In this document: one piece after another, positions 1 through 6,835 of the stretch
Numbering within the stretch: the stretch's first letter is position 1
Layout: every line of letters starts with the position of its first letter
Origin: Dehalococcoidia bacterium
GTDB lineage: Bacteria; Chloroflexota; Dehalococcoidia; Dehalococcoidales; E44-bin46
NCBI GenBank assembly: GCA_020343755.1
Contig: CP070810.1
Span: forward strand, 1,021,410-1,032,189
DNA: 10,780 nucleotides
Direction of reading: 5' to 3'
The notes under the pieces: generated by a model
The model's input: only the letters and a program-made list of their open reading frames with translations
Databases searched by the model: none
What the model was told of the DNA's origin: nothing
Translations under genes and position numbers: made by a program

Positions 1-1366
1 ACAACAAATAAGAAGGTTTCACAATGGAAAGGTCATGGTGGTTGCGAATGAAGGTGAGGATTTCCACGTTGGTCTCTCGTCCGTTAACGCCAGTGCCCAC
101 CTCGTAAACAGAAGTGAGAATACCCTTTTCGTATTTCCATGCGGCTAGCTTGTTTGCTGCTTGGCGGAAGTTAGGGTGTGTTAAGATAAGGAACTCCTCT
201 CCGGCATTGGATGGAACAAGCTGAGACGGCAACTGAGGTGTAGCCGGAGGCGACGATTTCACGGCCTCTGAGTTGATGACAGCGCCAATGTAGAGACCGG
301 GGTCGCTCTCGAAAGGACTGAACGATGTCTCCGTCAGGAAATTGAAGCTACCCGTTCTCGGATCCGGACTAAAAGAGGCTTCCACAAGAACTTCGTCGAA
401 CAGACGCAATTCCTGAGTAACGGGGTTGTATTGCCCACAGAAGACCTCAAGCTGTACCACTTCAAGACCGCGAATTTGGCCTAGCGGAGTTACATTGGAA
501 ATTTCCTCCGGGTAGAATGCGTCCGTCGTGTAGGTTGCATCATCTAGAGTGAAGGGCTGGTCAGCGAAAAGCCTTGGCGATGGCGGTTCGACGTCCTCTT
601 CTTCCCTCTGATCGACTGGTTCTGGCTGGTAGGGATAGACGTTAGCCTTGAATGTCTCGAAAAAATTGGGAACTACGCGGACTACGATACCGCCACCCTG
701 GGGGATAGCTACTAACCTTCGAATCGATGGTATTCCAGGCAGTCCCGCATCGCCTGACCGCATAGGTAGAGCGGGGATTCTAATTTCTGTGAACGCCTGA
801 CCTTGGACCTCAACAGTCTGCAAGCGGGGCTCTGCGAAGAGTATGTTCGCGGTGAGGCCACGGGAAGTAGAGGAGAGTAATTGCACCTGTTCTTGTTGTT
901 CTGCATCAGCATCACTGGTAACACGGGGATGTTCGCTACACTCCCAATTGTTGGATACTATCATTTTGTAAATCAACATCCGGCCCAGATTATACAATCG
1001 TTCGAAGAGAGGATTATCGGGTTCCCGCAACTTTTGCACTTCTTCTAGGTATGCATCCAGAAATTCGATAGGGGCACACGGTTGCTTGGAAAGGTAGGCC
1101 CTTTCTGTGTTGTTGATTTTGTCCAGGAGGCTATCGCGTGAAGCTGGGTCCAATCCACTATCCGGCAAGTTACAAAGAACAATAATTCCCTGGAGGTCAT
1201 CAATAACTGGATCTGCCGTGGTACCTGGAGTAATGACGCCGTCTCTACCCTCCGGCGAGCATCCCGTGAGGACAAGAGAAACTGTAAGGATTCCAAGAAT
1301 AATTACGAAACGGCAGGTCTTTAACCTTTGTCGAATTTTGGTTTTGTCTGGCAAGCATGGTGACAT
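1..1366 (-). CDS. Gingipain-type (peptidase C25) lipoprotein, N-terminal part, runs off the left edge
   Basis: Reading the complement from ATG 1366 gives 455 uninterrupted codons to the window edge. Residues 1-36 are a lipoprotein signal: basic start, hydrophobic stretch 20-34, lipobox LTGC with Cys36. Residues about 57-137 form a helical module (LLDKINNTERAYL, FLDAYLEEVQKL) that resembles the FIMAH domain. Residues about 180-335 match the C25 propeptide: VEVQGQAFTEIRIPALP, then GLPGIPSIRRLVAIPQG, then FYPEEI and QYNPVTQELRLFDEV. Residues 389-455 begin the C25 catalytic domain (EEFLILTHPNFRQAANKLAAW); the His/Cys dyad would lie beyond the edge. An ATG at 1369 is in frame, but GGAGG at 1374-1378 is better spaced for 1366. 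The family cleaves proteins outside the cell, or acts in type IX sorting in Bacteroidota; here a membrane-anchored surface protease is inferred. Whether the catalytic half is intact cannot be seen. Confidence 0.85.
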   Translation of the reverse strand, partial: MSPCLPDKTKIRQRLKTCRFVIILGILTVSLVLTGCSPEGRDGVITPGTTADPVIDDLQGIIVLCNLPDSGLDPASRDSLLDKINNTERAYLSKQPCAPIEFLDAYLEEVQKLREPDNPLFERLYNLGRMLIYKMIVSNNWECSEHPRVTSDADAEQQEQVQLLSSTSRGLTANILFAEPRLQTVEVQGQAFTEIRIPALPMRSGDAGLPGIPSIRRLVAIPQGGGIVVRVVPNFFETFKANVYPYQPEPVDQREEEDVEPPSPRLFADQPFTLDDATYTTDAFYPEEISNVTPLGQIRGLEVVQLEVFCGQYNPVTQELRLFDEVLVEASFSPDPRTGSFNFLTETSFSPFESDPGLYIGAVINSEAVKSSPPATPQLPSQLVPSNAGEEFLILTHPNFRQAANKLAAWKYEKGILTSVYEVGTGVNGRETNVEILTFIRNHHDLSIVKPSYLL

Positions 1367-1510
1367 CATCAACCTCCAGAAATCTTTGTCGTTCTGTAGC
1401 AATAGAATAACAACCGCTTACTAACCTAGGCTTTTGGTTCATATATTTCATAGAGCTTAAGAACTGCCTGTCCCTTGATATTCTAAGGCCATTTCATAGC
1501 GAGTAAGTTC

Positions 1511-1538
1511 ATTGTAGCCATATTTATGTGATTGTCAA
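1511..1538 (-). promoter_or_regulatory. Sigma70-type promoter for the C25 lipoprotein gene
   Basis: On the minus strand a perfect -35 TTGACA (1538-1533) is followed by 16 bases and then -10 TACAAT (1516-1511). Transcription would start near 1504, leaving a leader of about 140 bases before ATG 1366. The match is strong, and the position and orientation fit the gene. Confidence 0.6.
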
Positions 1539-1967
1539 TAGGCCTAAATATAGTATTGAACATTAGTGCAATTAACATTCCGTCAGAAAGTTAATCCTTG
1601 AGAAAGTATTTAGCAAATCCATCCACAATCTTTATCTCTTCTGTCACGAATTCGAAAAGTTCAAGTATCATTTGGTCAACTTGATGTTCTTGAGAACTCG
1701 TTGGCGTGCCTCTTGTCTGCAATTTGGCGCTTGAGCTCTTTTCGTTGCTTCTCCTCTTAGCTTCCGCAATGGATTGACAGACATACTATAATTAATGCAA
1801 GCTAATAATTGCAACGGTATGAGAGACCCTTAATAGAGAGCTGGGGGTAAGAGACCGGGGTGATAAGCTGCGCTAAACAAATTGCTACTCTTGCCTGTTT
1901 TGAGATAAAAGGTAGGTTTGAGGAGGTGAGAATTAATGTGATGAGACTCTAAATCTGCGATAAATCC

Positions 1968-1994
1968 TTGGTAAGCCTTAAAAAATGATATAGA
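1968..1994 (+). promoter_or_regulatory. Weak candidate promoter of the M20-like/UPF0261 operon
   Basis: TTGGTA (1968-1973), a 15-base spacer and TATAGA (1989-1994) are preceded by an extended -10 TG at 1986-1987. The spacer is short, which the TGn element could offset. It lies about 95 bases before ATG 2089. A second option further upstream is TTGCTA (1882-1887), 16 bases, GATAAA (1904-1909), also with an upstream TG. Neither is a strong match. Confidence 0.25.
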
Positions 1995-2088
1995 ATTTCA
2001 GAGGTAAGGACGGTTTTCAAGGAAGATAAGTATTAGTTTTTGATATGCTACCAAATTATTGAATTAATTGAATAAAGGAGTTATGAAA

Positions 2089-3372
2089 ATGGCTAGAAAA
2101 GAAATAGAAAAGGGGAAGTGGGACAAGATACTTTCACAGATGGATGTGCCTAAACTCATCACATACGAAAGAAATTTAGTTAAAATTCCGAGCTATTTGG
2201 GTGAAGAAGAGGCTAAAGCTGATTATGTTGCCAAAGAACTGGAGAGAATAGGGGCGGAGGTTTATGAAATGCCCTTACCGACTGAGGATCCACCGAGACG
2301 TCGCAGTGTTATTGGTATCCTCAGGGGTGATGGTACCGGAAGGACTTTATTAACCGGTGCTCACTTAGATACTCACGCTAAAAAAGAAGGTCAATTACAC
2401 GCTCATGATGGTGTAATAGAGGATGGCAAGATTTATGGCGTTGGCACTGGTGATAGCCATCCTGGTCTGGCGGCTATCATGGAGGCTATGGATACCATCA
2501 AGAGGAGCGGAGTTCAGCTTAAAGGTGATGTGATATTTGTTGCTGATGCCGATGAGCTAGGCCATAAGTATGGAGCTAGGTTGGTGCTAGATAGTGGTGT
2601 TAAAGCCGATATGTGCATATGGTGTGATGCATCAGAGGATCCTATTAATATGTACGTATGTAATACGGGCAAAGTTGAGGTTGAAATAAGGGTAAAAGGT
2701 GCCTACGATTTTATCCTCTCGGCGTTTGCTGAGAGAAAAGCAATGAAAGCAGTTAATGCTGTGGTTTGTATGCATAAGATAATGGATTACCTCTTCCAGA
2801 TGCAGAAGGAAGAACCATATTTCCACAATAAGCACCCCTTGCTACCGGGAGAGGGAGCAGCCTTTTATTTCGGTCCAATAATAGGAGGGAGTGTTGGTTA
2901 TGGCGACCCCACGCGGAAAGCTGGTGTCGGACCAGGTCCGTTTGGACTGGCAGTTCCGATGCCGACCTGGTGTAGATTGAGGGTGGGTGCCAGATACTGG
3001 CCAGGAGAAACAGCCGAAGAATTTGTTGCCGTTGTCAATAAATGGGTAGATAAAGCTAAAGCTGACTACCCTTCTGCTGAGATAGAAGTCGAGTGTTATC
3101 TTGATGATGGAAATGTTCCCTGGGAAATATCTCCTGATGCCGAGGTGGTGGATGTGCTTGGAAGGTGCATAAAGTACGTTCACGGCAAAGAGCCCAAATG
3201 TGCTGGGTTTATCGCTTCCGGCGACCAAGTATTTTATTCCCAGGCGCCGATGGAAAGTATCTGGTATGGCTGCAACATGAGAGTTGGCCGCGCAGATGAG
3301 TATGTTACCGTAAAGGAGTTGAGCGATCTGTGCAAGGTCTATGTGACAGCCATAATGGAAGTTTGTACCTAA
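2089..3372 (+). CDS. M20-family metallohydrolase-like protein with altered active site
   Basis: A 427-residue protein with the M20/M25/M40 zinc amidohydrolase fold and about the usual family length. ATG 2089 is chosen because AAGGAG (2075-2080) lies 8 bases upstream; upstream in-frame TTG 2068 and ATG 2083 are badly spaced for it. Metal-site motifs are visible: AHLDTH (His92, Asp94), GTGDSH (Asp122) and DADELGHKYGA (Asp155-Glu156). In M20 enzymes the Asp155-Glu156 pair is normally Glu-Glu, the first residue being the general base. WCDAS (Asp180) gives a further metal ligand. The last ligand, usually the His of a C-terminal AHSxDEY motif, is replaced here (VGRADEY, 399-405), and the lid-domain His of the usual GxxHSS motif is missing near 203-210. 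The fold is clear but the substrate is not; it may be a diverged hydrolase or a non-catalytic binding protein. It is first in an operon with the Tm-1-like gene 88 bases downstream. There is no signal peptide, so it is cytoplasmic. Confidence 0.85.
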   Translation: MARKEIEKGKWDKILSQMDVPKLITYERNLVKIPSYLGEEEAKADYVAKELERIGAEVYEMPLPTEDPPRRRSVIGILRGDGTGRTLLTGAHLDTHAKKEGQLHAHDGVIEDGKIYGVGTGDSHPGLAAIMEAMDTIKRSGVQLKGDVIFVADADELGHKYGARLVLDSGVKADMCIWCDASEDPINMYVCNTGKVEVEIRVKGAYDFILSAFAERKAMKAVNAVVCMHKIMDYLFQMQKEEPYFHNKHPLLPGEGAAFYFGPIIGGSVGYGDPTRKAGVGPGPFGLAVPMPTWCRLRVGARYWPGETAEEFVAVVNKWVDKAKADYPSAEIEVECYLDDGNVPWEISPDAEVVDVLGRCIKYVHGKEPKCAGFIASGDQVFYSQAPMESIWYGCNMRVGRADEYVTVKELSDLCKVYVTAIMEVCT

Positions 3373-3460
3373 ACTTTTGCCAACCACTGAGGTTGATGGA
3401 ATAATTAAAGCAGAGGTTTCTCCGGACTATCATAGGAGTAATTATTGGGGGGTCAAAATA

Positions 3461-4687
3461 ATGGATAAAACAATAGCAGTTTTGGCGACTCTGGATACCA
3501 AGGGGTATGAGGCAAAGTACCTTAAAGATGAGGTAGAGAAGAAAGGAAAGAAAACTTTAGTAATAGATGATGGCATGCTTAATCCCCCGCTGGCGGTTAA
3601 GCCTGATATCACGCAGCAAATTGTTGCTGAAGAAGCTGGCTCATCCTTTGAGGTAATTAGGAAATTAGGCAGAGGAGCGGCTGAAGAGATAATGATGAAA
3701 GGGGTGGCAAAAGTACTTAGGGATGCTCATGCAGCCGGGAGATTTGACGGTGTGATTGCCGTAGGTGGACAGGATGGGGCTTTGCTTGCTGCCGCCGGAA
3801 TGAGAGTGTTACCCGTAGGTGTGCCTAAACTTATTGTCACTCCTATATTTCAAGGACAGGAGCCCTTTGGTAACTATGTAGGTACCAATGATCTAATGAT
3901 GATGCATTCCGTAGTGGATATTCTAGGCGTTAACGAACTAAGTATGAAAATATTTGATGTCGCTATTGGTGCCATTGTCGGAATGGTAGAGGCTAATGTG
4001 AGCTCCAAAATGCTACAGAGCAAAAATTTGATTGCAACAACAATGTTTGGAAACACTACTCCGCTGGGCATGATGGTTAAGTCACGCCTTGAGGAAAAGG
4101 GATATGAAATGGTAGTCTTTCATCCTAATGGCACCGGGGGAAGATCAATGGAGGAACTCATCAAGCAGGGAGCTTTTGCCGCGGTTTTTGATATGACTCC
4201 TCATGAGGTAACCGGTGAGTTATTTGGTGATCTTATGAGGGCTGGACCTGATAGATTAGAAGCTGCCGGTAGAAAAGGAATCCCTCAACTTATCGTTCCA
4301 GGATGTATAGATTTTCTTATTCTAGGTCCGTTTGACAGCCTTCCAGCTAAATATAGAAAGCGCAAAGTTTATCACTTCAACCCGGCGGTCACTATGGTGA
4401 GAACAACCAAGGAGGAAATGGCGTTGACTGCCAAGGTTATGGCGGATAAACTAAACAAAGCAGTCGGACCAACTGCGGTAGTCATTCCTTTGGGCGGTTT
4501 TGATATGTACTGTCACAAAGGGGAACCACTTTATGATCCGGAAGCGGATAAGGTCTTTATTGAAACTTTTAAGAAGCATTTAAAACCTGAGATTAAGGTT
4601 ACAGAAGTGGATGCACATATAAATGACCCTGTAGTTGCCGAAACAGTTGTCCCTATTCTTATTGAATTGATGGAAGGGCGCGGTTGA
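3461..4687 (+). CDS. UPF0261 / Tm-1-like ATP-binding protein
   Basis: A 408-residue full-length member of UPF0261, the bacterial relatives of the tomato antiviral protein Tm-1. The N-terminal domain starts with the hallmark IAVLATLDTKGYEAKYL (residues 5-21, TLDTKG at 10-15) and contains VGGQDGALLA (101-110), the likely nucleotide-binding loop. The C-terminal half, TIM-barrel-like in Tm-1, ends with IPLGGFDMY, GEPLYDPEAD and HINDPVVAE (386-394), all typical of the family. ATG 3461 has GGGGGG 8 bases upstream; an in-frame TTG at 3377 would add 28 residues without homology. The biochemical role of bacterial members is not settled. Position between an M20-like hydrolase and an ABC importer relic suggests a small-molecule uptake or catabolic operon; that is inference. 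Confidence 0.9.
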   Translation: MDKTIAVLATLDTKGYEAKYLKDEVEKKGKKTLVIDDGMLNPPLAVKPDITQQIVAEEAGSSFEVIRKLGRGAAEEIMMKGVAKVLRDAHAAGRFDGVIAVGGQDGALLAAAGMRVLPVGVPKLIVTPIFQGQEPFGNYVGTNDLMMMHSVVDILGVNELSMKIFDVAIGAIVGMVEANVSSKMLQSKNLIATTMFGNTTPLGMMVKSRLEEKGYEMVVFHPNGTGGRSMEELIKQGAFAAVFDMTPHEVTGELFGDLMRAGPDRLEAAGRKGIPQLIVPGCIDFLILGPFDSLPAKYRKRKVYHFNPAVTMVRTTKEEMALTAKVMADKLNKAVGPTAVVIPLGGFDMYCHKGEPLYDPEADKVFIETFKKHLKPEIKVTEVDAHINDPVVAETVVPILIELMEGRG

Positions 4688-4723
4688 AGATTCTAACCGG
4701 AAGCCGTCAGGAGGTGGTGTAAT

Positions 4724-4945
4724 ATGTCTCGGGTTAAAGATGAGCGTATTCCTCTATTAGAGGTGAAGGACAGTGTAAAGGATTTTCCTGGGGTAAGGGC
4801 TTTGGATAAAGTAAGTTTTTACCTCTATGCAGGCGAGGTGTTAAGCATAGAGGTTTCTGAGGCTTTCGACTTATTGAACAATACATCGAAATGTGTGATA
4901 AGGGCCACCTGTGGTGAGGCTCGAAACGCCAAAACCTGCAGTTGA
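4724..4945 (+). pseudogene. Truncated sugar-type ABC transporter ATPase (first ~40 codons only)
   Basis: The gene starts well: AGGAGGT (4709-4715) sits 8 bases before ATG 4724, only 36 bases after the Tm-1-like gene. Residues 10-41 (PLLEVKDSVKDFPGVRALDK, then VSFYLYAGEVLSI) match the start of RbsA/MglA-type importer ATPases. Homology stops at about 4847, exactly where GENGAGKST (Walker A) should follow, and 32 unrelated residues run to TGA 4945. Walker A, the signature motif and Walker B are all absent, so the product cannot hydrolyse ATP. A deletion or rearrangement has removed the rest of the ATPase and presumably its permease genes. The operon in an ancestor probably coupled this importer to the two upstream genes. 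Confidence 0.75.
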
Positions 4946-4969
4946 GGTAACATAGCAAGCTATGTTACC
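4946..4969. repeat. 24-base near-perfect palindrome directly after the broken ABC gene
   Basis: GGTAACATAGC (4946-4956), then AA, then GCTATGTTACC (4959-4969): 11-base arms with no mismatch and a 2-base centre. It begins on the base after the stop codon of the truncated ATPase. As RNA it could form a 10-bp stem with a 4-base loop, but no T-run follows on either strand, so it is a poor intrinsic terminator. It also lies between converging genes. A regulatory palindrome or the scar of a mobile element are the alternatives. Confidence 0.8.
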
Positions 4970-5054
4970 CAGACTTAATTTGGGCAAACACTCAATCTTA
5001 CTTGCTAAGCGGCTTGGCAGTATAGTACCTGCAAACAGCTTATGAGTGGACGAG

Positions 5055-5297
5055 TCATGACTTATCTTTATCCGAAGGACTTCGTCTGAACTTGGCCTTC
5101 AGAGCCTCGATTTCTTGTTGCCTCTGCAACTCTTCTCTAGAAAGAGGTTGACAAGATTTAAGCTGCCCAGCCTGCACTGTTATAGAGAAAAGCCCGTGGC
5201 ACTTCCAACATGTGTAGGGACCTTCATAATCTGGATCGACGAATGAGACGCGACCTTCAGGGGCACAACTGGGGCATTTTATTGTCAATACTGCCAT
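5055..5297 (-). CDS. Small zinc-ribbon protein of unknown function
   Basis: An 80-residue protein. GGAGG lies 7 bases before ATG 5297 on the minus strand, which supports a real gene. It has two Cys pairs, CPSC (8-11) and CWKC (30-33), 18 residues apart, as in a rubredoxin-like or treble-clef zinc ribbon; a lone Cys49 follows. The sequence between them (RVSFVDPDYEGPYTCWKC) looks like a compact beta-ribbon. Residues 52-80 are charged and probably helical (REELQRQQEIEALKAKFRR), so a coiled-coil or nucleic-acid contact is possible. It stands alone, convergent to the broken ABC gene. A TATAAT-like -10 lies at 5342-5347 on the minus strand but has no good -35. No function is assigned; transcription or translation accessory roles are common for such proteins. 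Confidence 0.7.
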   Translation of the reverse strand: MAVLTIKCPSCAPEGRVSFVDPDYEGPYTCWKCHGLFSITVQAGQLKSCQPLSREELQRQQEIEALKAKFRRSPSDKDKS

Positions 5298-5664
5298 ACT
5301 CTAACCTCCAGACGACGATTGAATACCATCATGTCCAGATTATTATATGTATCTTACTGGATTGTTCCCCCAGGTTCAAGAAATGCCAAAACAACAAAAT
5401 GGACTTCTGTGTAATGGAACAGTGGTTGACAACGATCAGCGCTGAGCACAGCTAACCTGGCATAATCCTATTTTTCTAGGCTGAATTCCCATTGACAGCA
5501 GATATCATCTTTGCTTTGCCTCGGAGGCGATTTGAGGCATTATTGATAATTAGACCAACCCGATGTAAAATTGTTGCTAGGGGCAAGCGCAAGCCCAATA
5601 ACACTCGGTTGAAGACAGATGGAGAAGTCGAATGATTAAAGATTTTCTCCCTGTAGATATCACC

Positions 5665-5725
5665 GAACCGACCTGAGAACGTCCGGTTGAGGGTGGTATT
5701 CTGGCCGATGGCCACATCTTGTGGC
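5665..5725 (+). other. Possible decayed group II intron domain V/VI relic
   Basis: GAACCG (5665-5670) and ACGTCCGGTT (5679-5688) flank a GAGA tetraloop-like sequence, followed by GAGGGTGGT (5689-5697). Bacterial group II introns have a domain V of the form GAGCCG...GAGA...ACGTACGGTT followed by GAGGGTGGT-like domain VI. This copy is about 10 bases too short in the distal stem and no reverse transcriptase is nearby. A hairpin GCCACA-TCT-TGTGGC follows at 5711-5725. Weak evidence. Confidence 0.2.
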
Positions 5726-5802
5726 GAATAATGCTATATAATACGTGACCATAATTTGTCATTTATTTCCGAAATTAAGTCTGAACCGATAAATGCCAAA
5801 TG

Positions 5803-5831
5803 TTGACGAGACTCTCAAGGAGAGTTAAACT
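5803..5831 (+). promoter_or_regulatory. Candidate promoter with operator-like inverted repeat, upstream of the Mo-hydroxylase operon
   Basis: TTGACG (5803-5808), a 17-base spacer and TAAACT (5826-5831) fit a sigma70 promoter pointing at the hydroxylase genes. The spacer contains a perfect inverted repeat ACTCTC-AAG-GAGAGT (5811-5825), well placed for a repressor that would block RNA polymerase. The hairpin at 5844-5867 lies only a few bases past the predicted start, which is awkward for this promoter. Confidence 0.35.
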
Positions 5832-5843
5832 CAAGTTACGAAA

Positions 5844-5867
5844 GGCTATTTAATAGCCAAGTTTTTT
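5844..5867 (+). terminator. Terminator-like hairpin before the Mo-hydroxylase operon
   Basis: GGCTAT-TTA-ATAGCC (5844-5858) is a perfect 6-bp stem followed by AAG and six T (5862-5867). The shape fits an intrinsic terminator on the plus strand, though the stem is short and AT-rich. It may insulate the operon from upstream transcription or act as an attenuator in its leader. Confidence 0.4.
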
Positions 5868-5972
5868 ACCTTTGGCAAAGTCAGAAAGTCAAAGCTGGCT
5901 AGCAATGTTGTGCTCACTATGAATCCAGTTATCTAAGAAAAGACTCGCCGGTACAAGGAAGGGGAATCAAAT

Positions 5973-6821
5973 ATGGCTAATACCCTCTTTTACAGAGCAG
6001 CTGACTTGAAAGAGGCCTGCGTTCTACTGTCACAGTACGGCAAAAAGGCTAAAATCCTCGCTGGTGGCACCGACCTGATGGTCGCAATTAATCGCAAATT
6101 GCTGCTCCCTGAAATATTGGTCTACATTGGCAACTGCGGACTGGACTACATCAGAGTGGAAGGGGACAGCTTGATTATAGGTGCTATGACAAATCATGCT
6201 TCCATTGTACGGTCAACATTGGTAAAGGAGAAGGCGCCACTTCTGCTGGAAGCAACCAAGTATATCGGCTCCCCTTCGATTCGGAACATGGGTACCATCG
6301 GCGGTAATCTGGTAAACGCCTCGCCTGCTGCGGATGCGGGGACTGCCCTGCTAGCCTTAGGAGCAAAACTGAACCTGGTATCCGTGAGTGGCGTGAGGCA
6401 GGTTAAGGTGGAAGAGTTCTTTACCGGCCCAGGCAAGACCGTCCTCAAGCCTAGTGAAATCTTGCAGGAAGTGCTCATTCCTTCCCAGAACGAGAATAGC
6501 AAGTGGGCATGGTACAAGCTTGGCAAGAGGAAGTCTGACATTTGCTCGGTAATATCAGTGGCGATATCTATAGAGATAGAGGGTAACCTCTGTCGTTTCG
6601 CCCGTATCGCTTTGGGAGCAGTAGCCCCTGTTCCCCTTCTGGCCAAACGTGCCGGGAGTTTGCTCGAGCGGCAAAATATAGACAAGACCCTCATTACGAA
6701 AGCGGCTAAGGCGGCTTCTGAGGAAACAACTCCCATTGACGACGTGCGGGCCACAGCTTGGTACCGACGCAAAGTCAGTGAAACTCTGGTAAAACGACTT
6801 CTCAGCCAAATCTTGGAATAG
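5973..6821 (+). CDS. Molybdenum hydroxylase FAD-binding subunit (CoxM/NdhF type)
   Basis: This 282-residue flavoprotein subunit, of normal family length, passes electrons from the iron-sulfur subunit to an external acceptor. Both FAD-binding motifs are present: AGGTDL (30-35) near the N-terminus and TIGGNL...ASPAAD (108-121). The C-terminal CO dehydrogenase flavoprotein domain covers about 175-280 (KLGKRKSDICSVISVAI, ARIALGAVAPVPLLA). ATG 5973 has GGAAGGGG about 8 bases upstream. It is the first gene of a four-gene operon, 14 bases before the 2Fe-2S subunit, in the order FAD, FeS, Mo-N, Mo-C. The oxidised substrate cannot be read from this subunit. CoxM, CutM, XdhB and NdhF are all alternatives within one family; the split large subunit favours an NdhF-like assignment. 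Confidence 0.93.
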   Translation: MANTLFYRAADLKEACVLLSQYGKKAKILAGGTDLMVAINRKLLLPEILVYIGNCGLDYIRVEGDSLIIGAMTNHASIVRSTLVKEKAPLLLEATKYIGSPSIRNMGTIGGNLVNASPAADAGTALLALGAKLNLVSVSGVRQVKVEEFFTGPGKTVLKPSEILQEVLIPSQNENSKWAWYKLGKRKSDICSVISVAISIEIEGNLCRFARIALGAVAPVPLLAKRAGSLLERQNIDKTLITKAAKAASEETTPIDDVRATAWYRRKVSETLVKRLLSQILE

Positions 6822-6835
6822 AAGGGAACAATTTT

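Larger units (their letters stand above)
1370..2088. other. Divergent intergenic region with no convincing gene
   Basis: About 720 bases separate the C25 lipoprotein gene from the M20-like operon. No frame gives a protein-like product of useful length. On the minus strand, 1784-1668 reads as a 38-residue basic peptide starting MSVNPLRKLRGEATKR. The neighbouring frame ends at 1591 with a protein-like tail (MILELFEFVTEEIKIVDG, ATG at 1671). Together they could be a frameshifted small gene, but there is no ribosome binding site. On the plus strand, a strong AGGAGGTGA (1921-1929) precedes an ATG (1936) followed at once by TGA, which may be the relic of a lost gene start. Confidence 0.5.
5298..5972. 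other. Intergenic region upstream of the molybdenum hydroxylase operon
   Basis: About 675 bases with no credible protein. Open frames here, such as 5476-5715 on the minus strand, lack a ribosome binding site and look non-coding. The region does hold a group II intron domain V/VI-like sequence near 5665-5725, a promoter-like pair at 5803-5831 and a terminator-like hairpin at 5844-5867, each listed separately. Nothing else stands out. Confidence 0.6.

Noticed and set aside
1107..1424. 105-residue plus-strand open frame
   Set aside because: It is antisense to the well-supported C25 lipoprotein gene and has no family-like features.
1774..1792. TTGACA and TATAAT close together on the plus strand
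   Set aside because: Only 7 bases separate them, far too short for a sigma70 promoter.
2842..3387. 181-residue minus-strand open frame
   Set aside because: Antisense to the M20-like gene with no ribosome binding site or recognisable motif.
5436..5445. Palindrome TCAGCGCTGA
   Set aside because: A single 10-base palindrome is expected by chance in a window this size and has no promoter context.
5476..5715. 79-residue minus-strand open frame in the intergenic region
   Set aside because: No ribosome binding site, no protein-like pattern, and it overlaps the structured intron-like relic.
6194..6772. 192-residue minus-strand open frame
   Set aside because: It lies fully inside the FAD subunit gene on the opposite strand; the motif-bearing frame is the plus strand.
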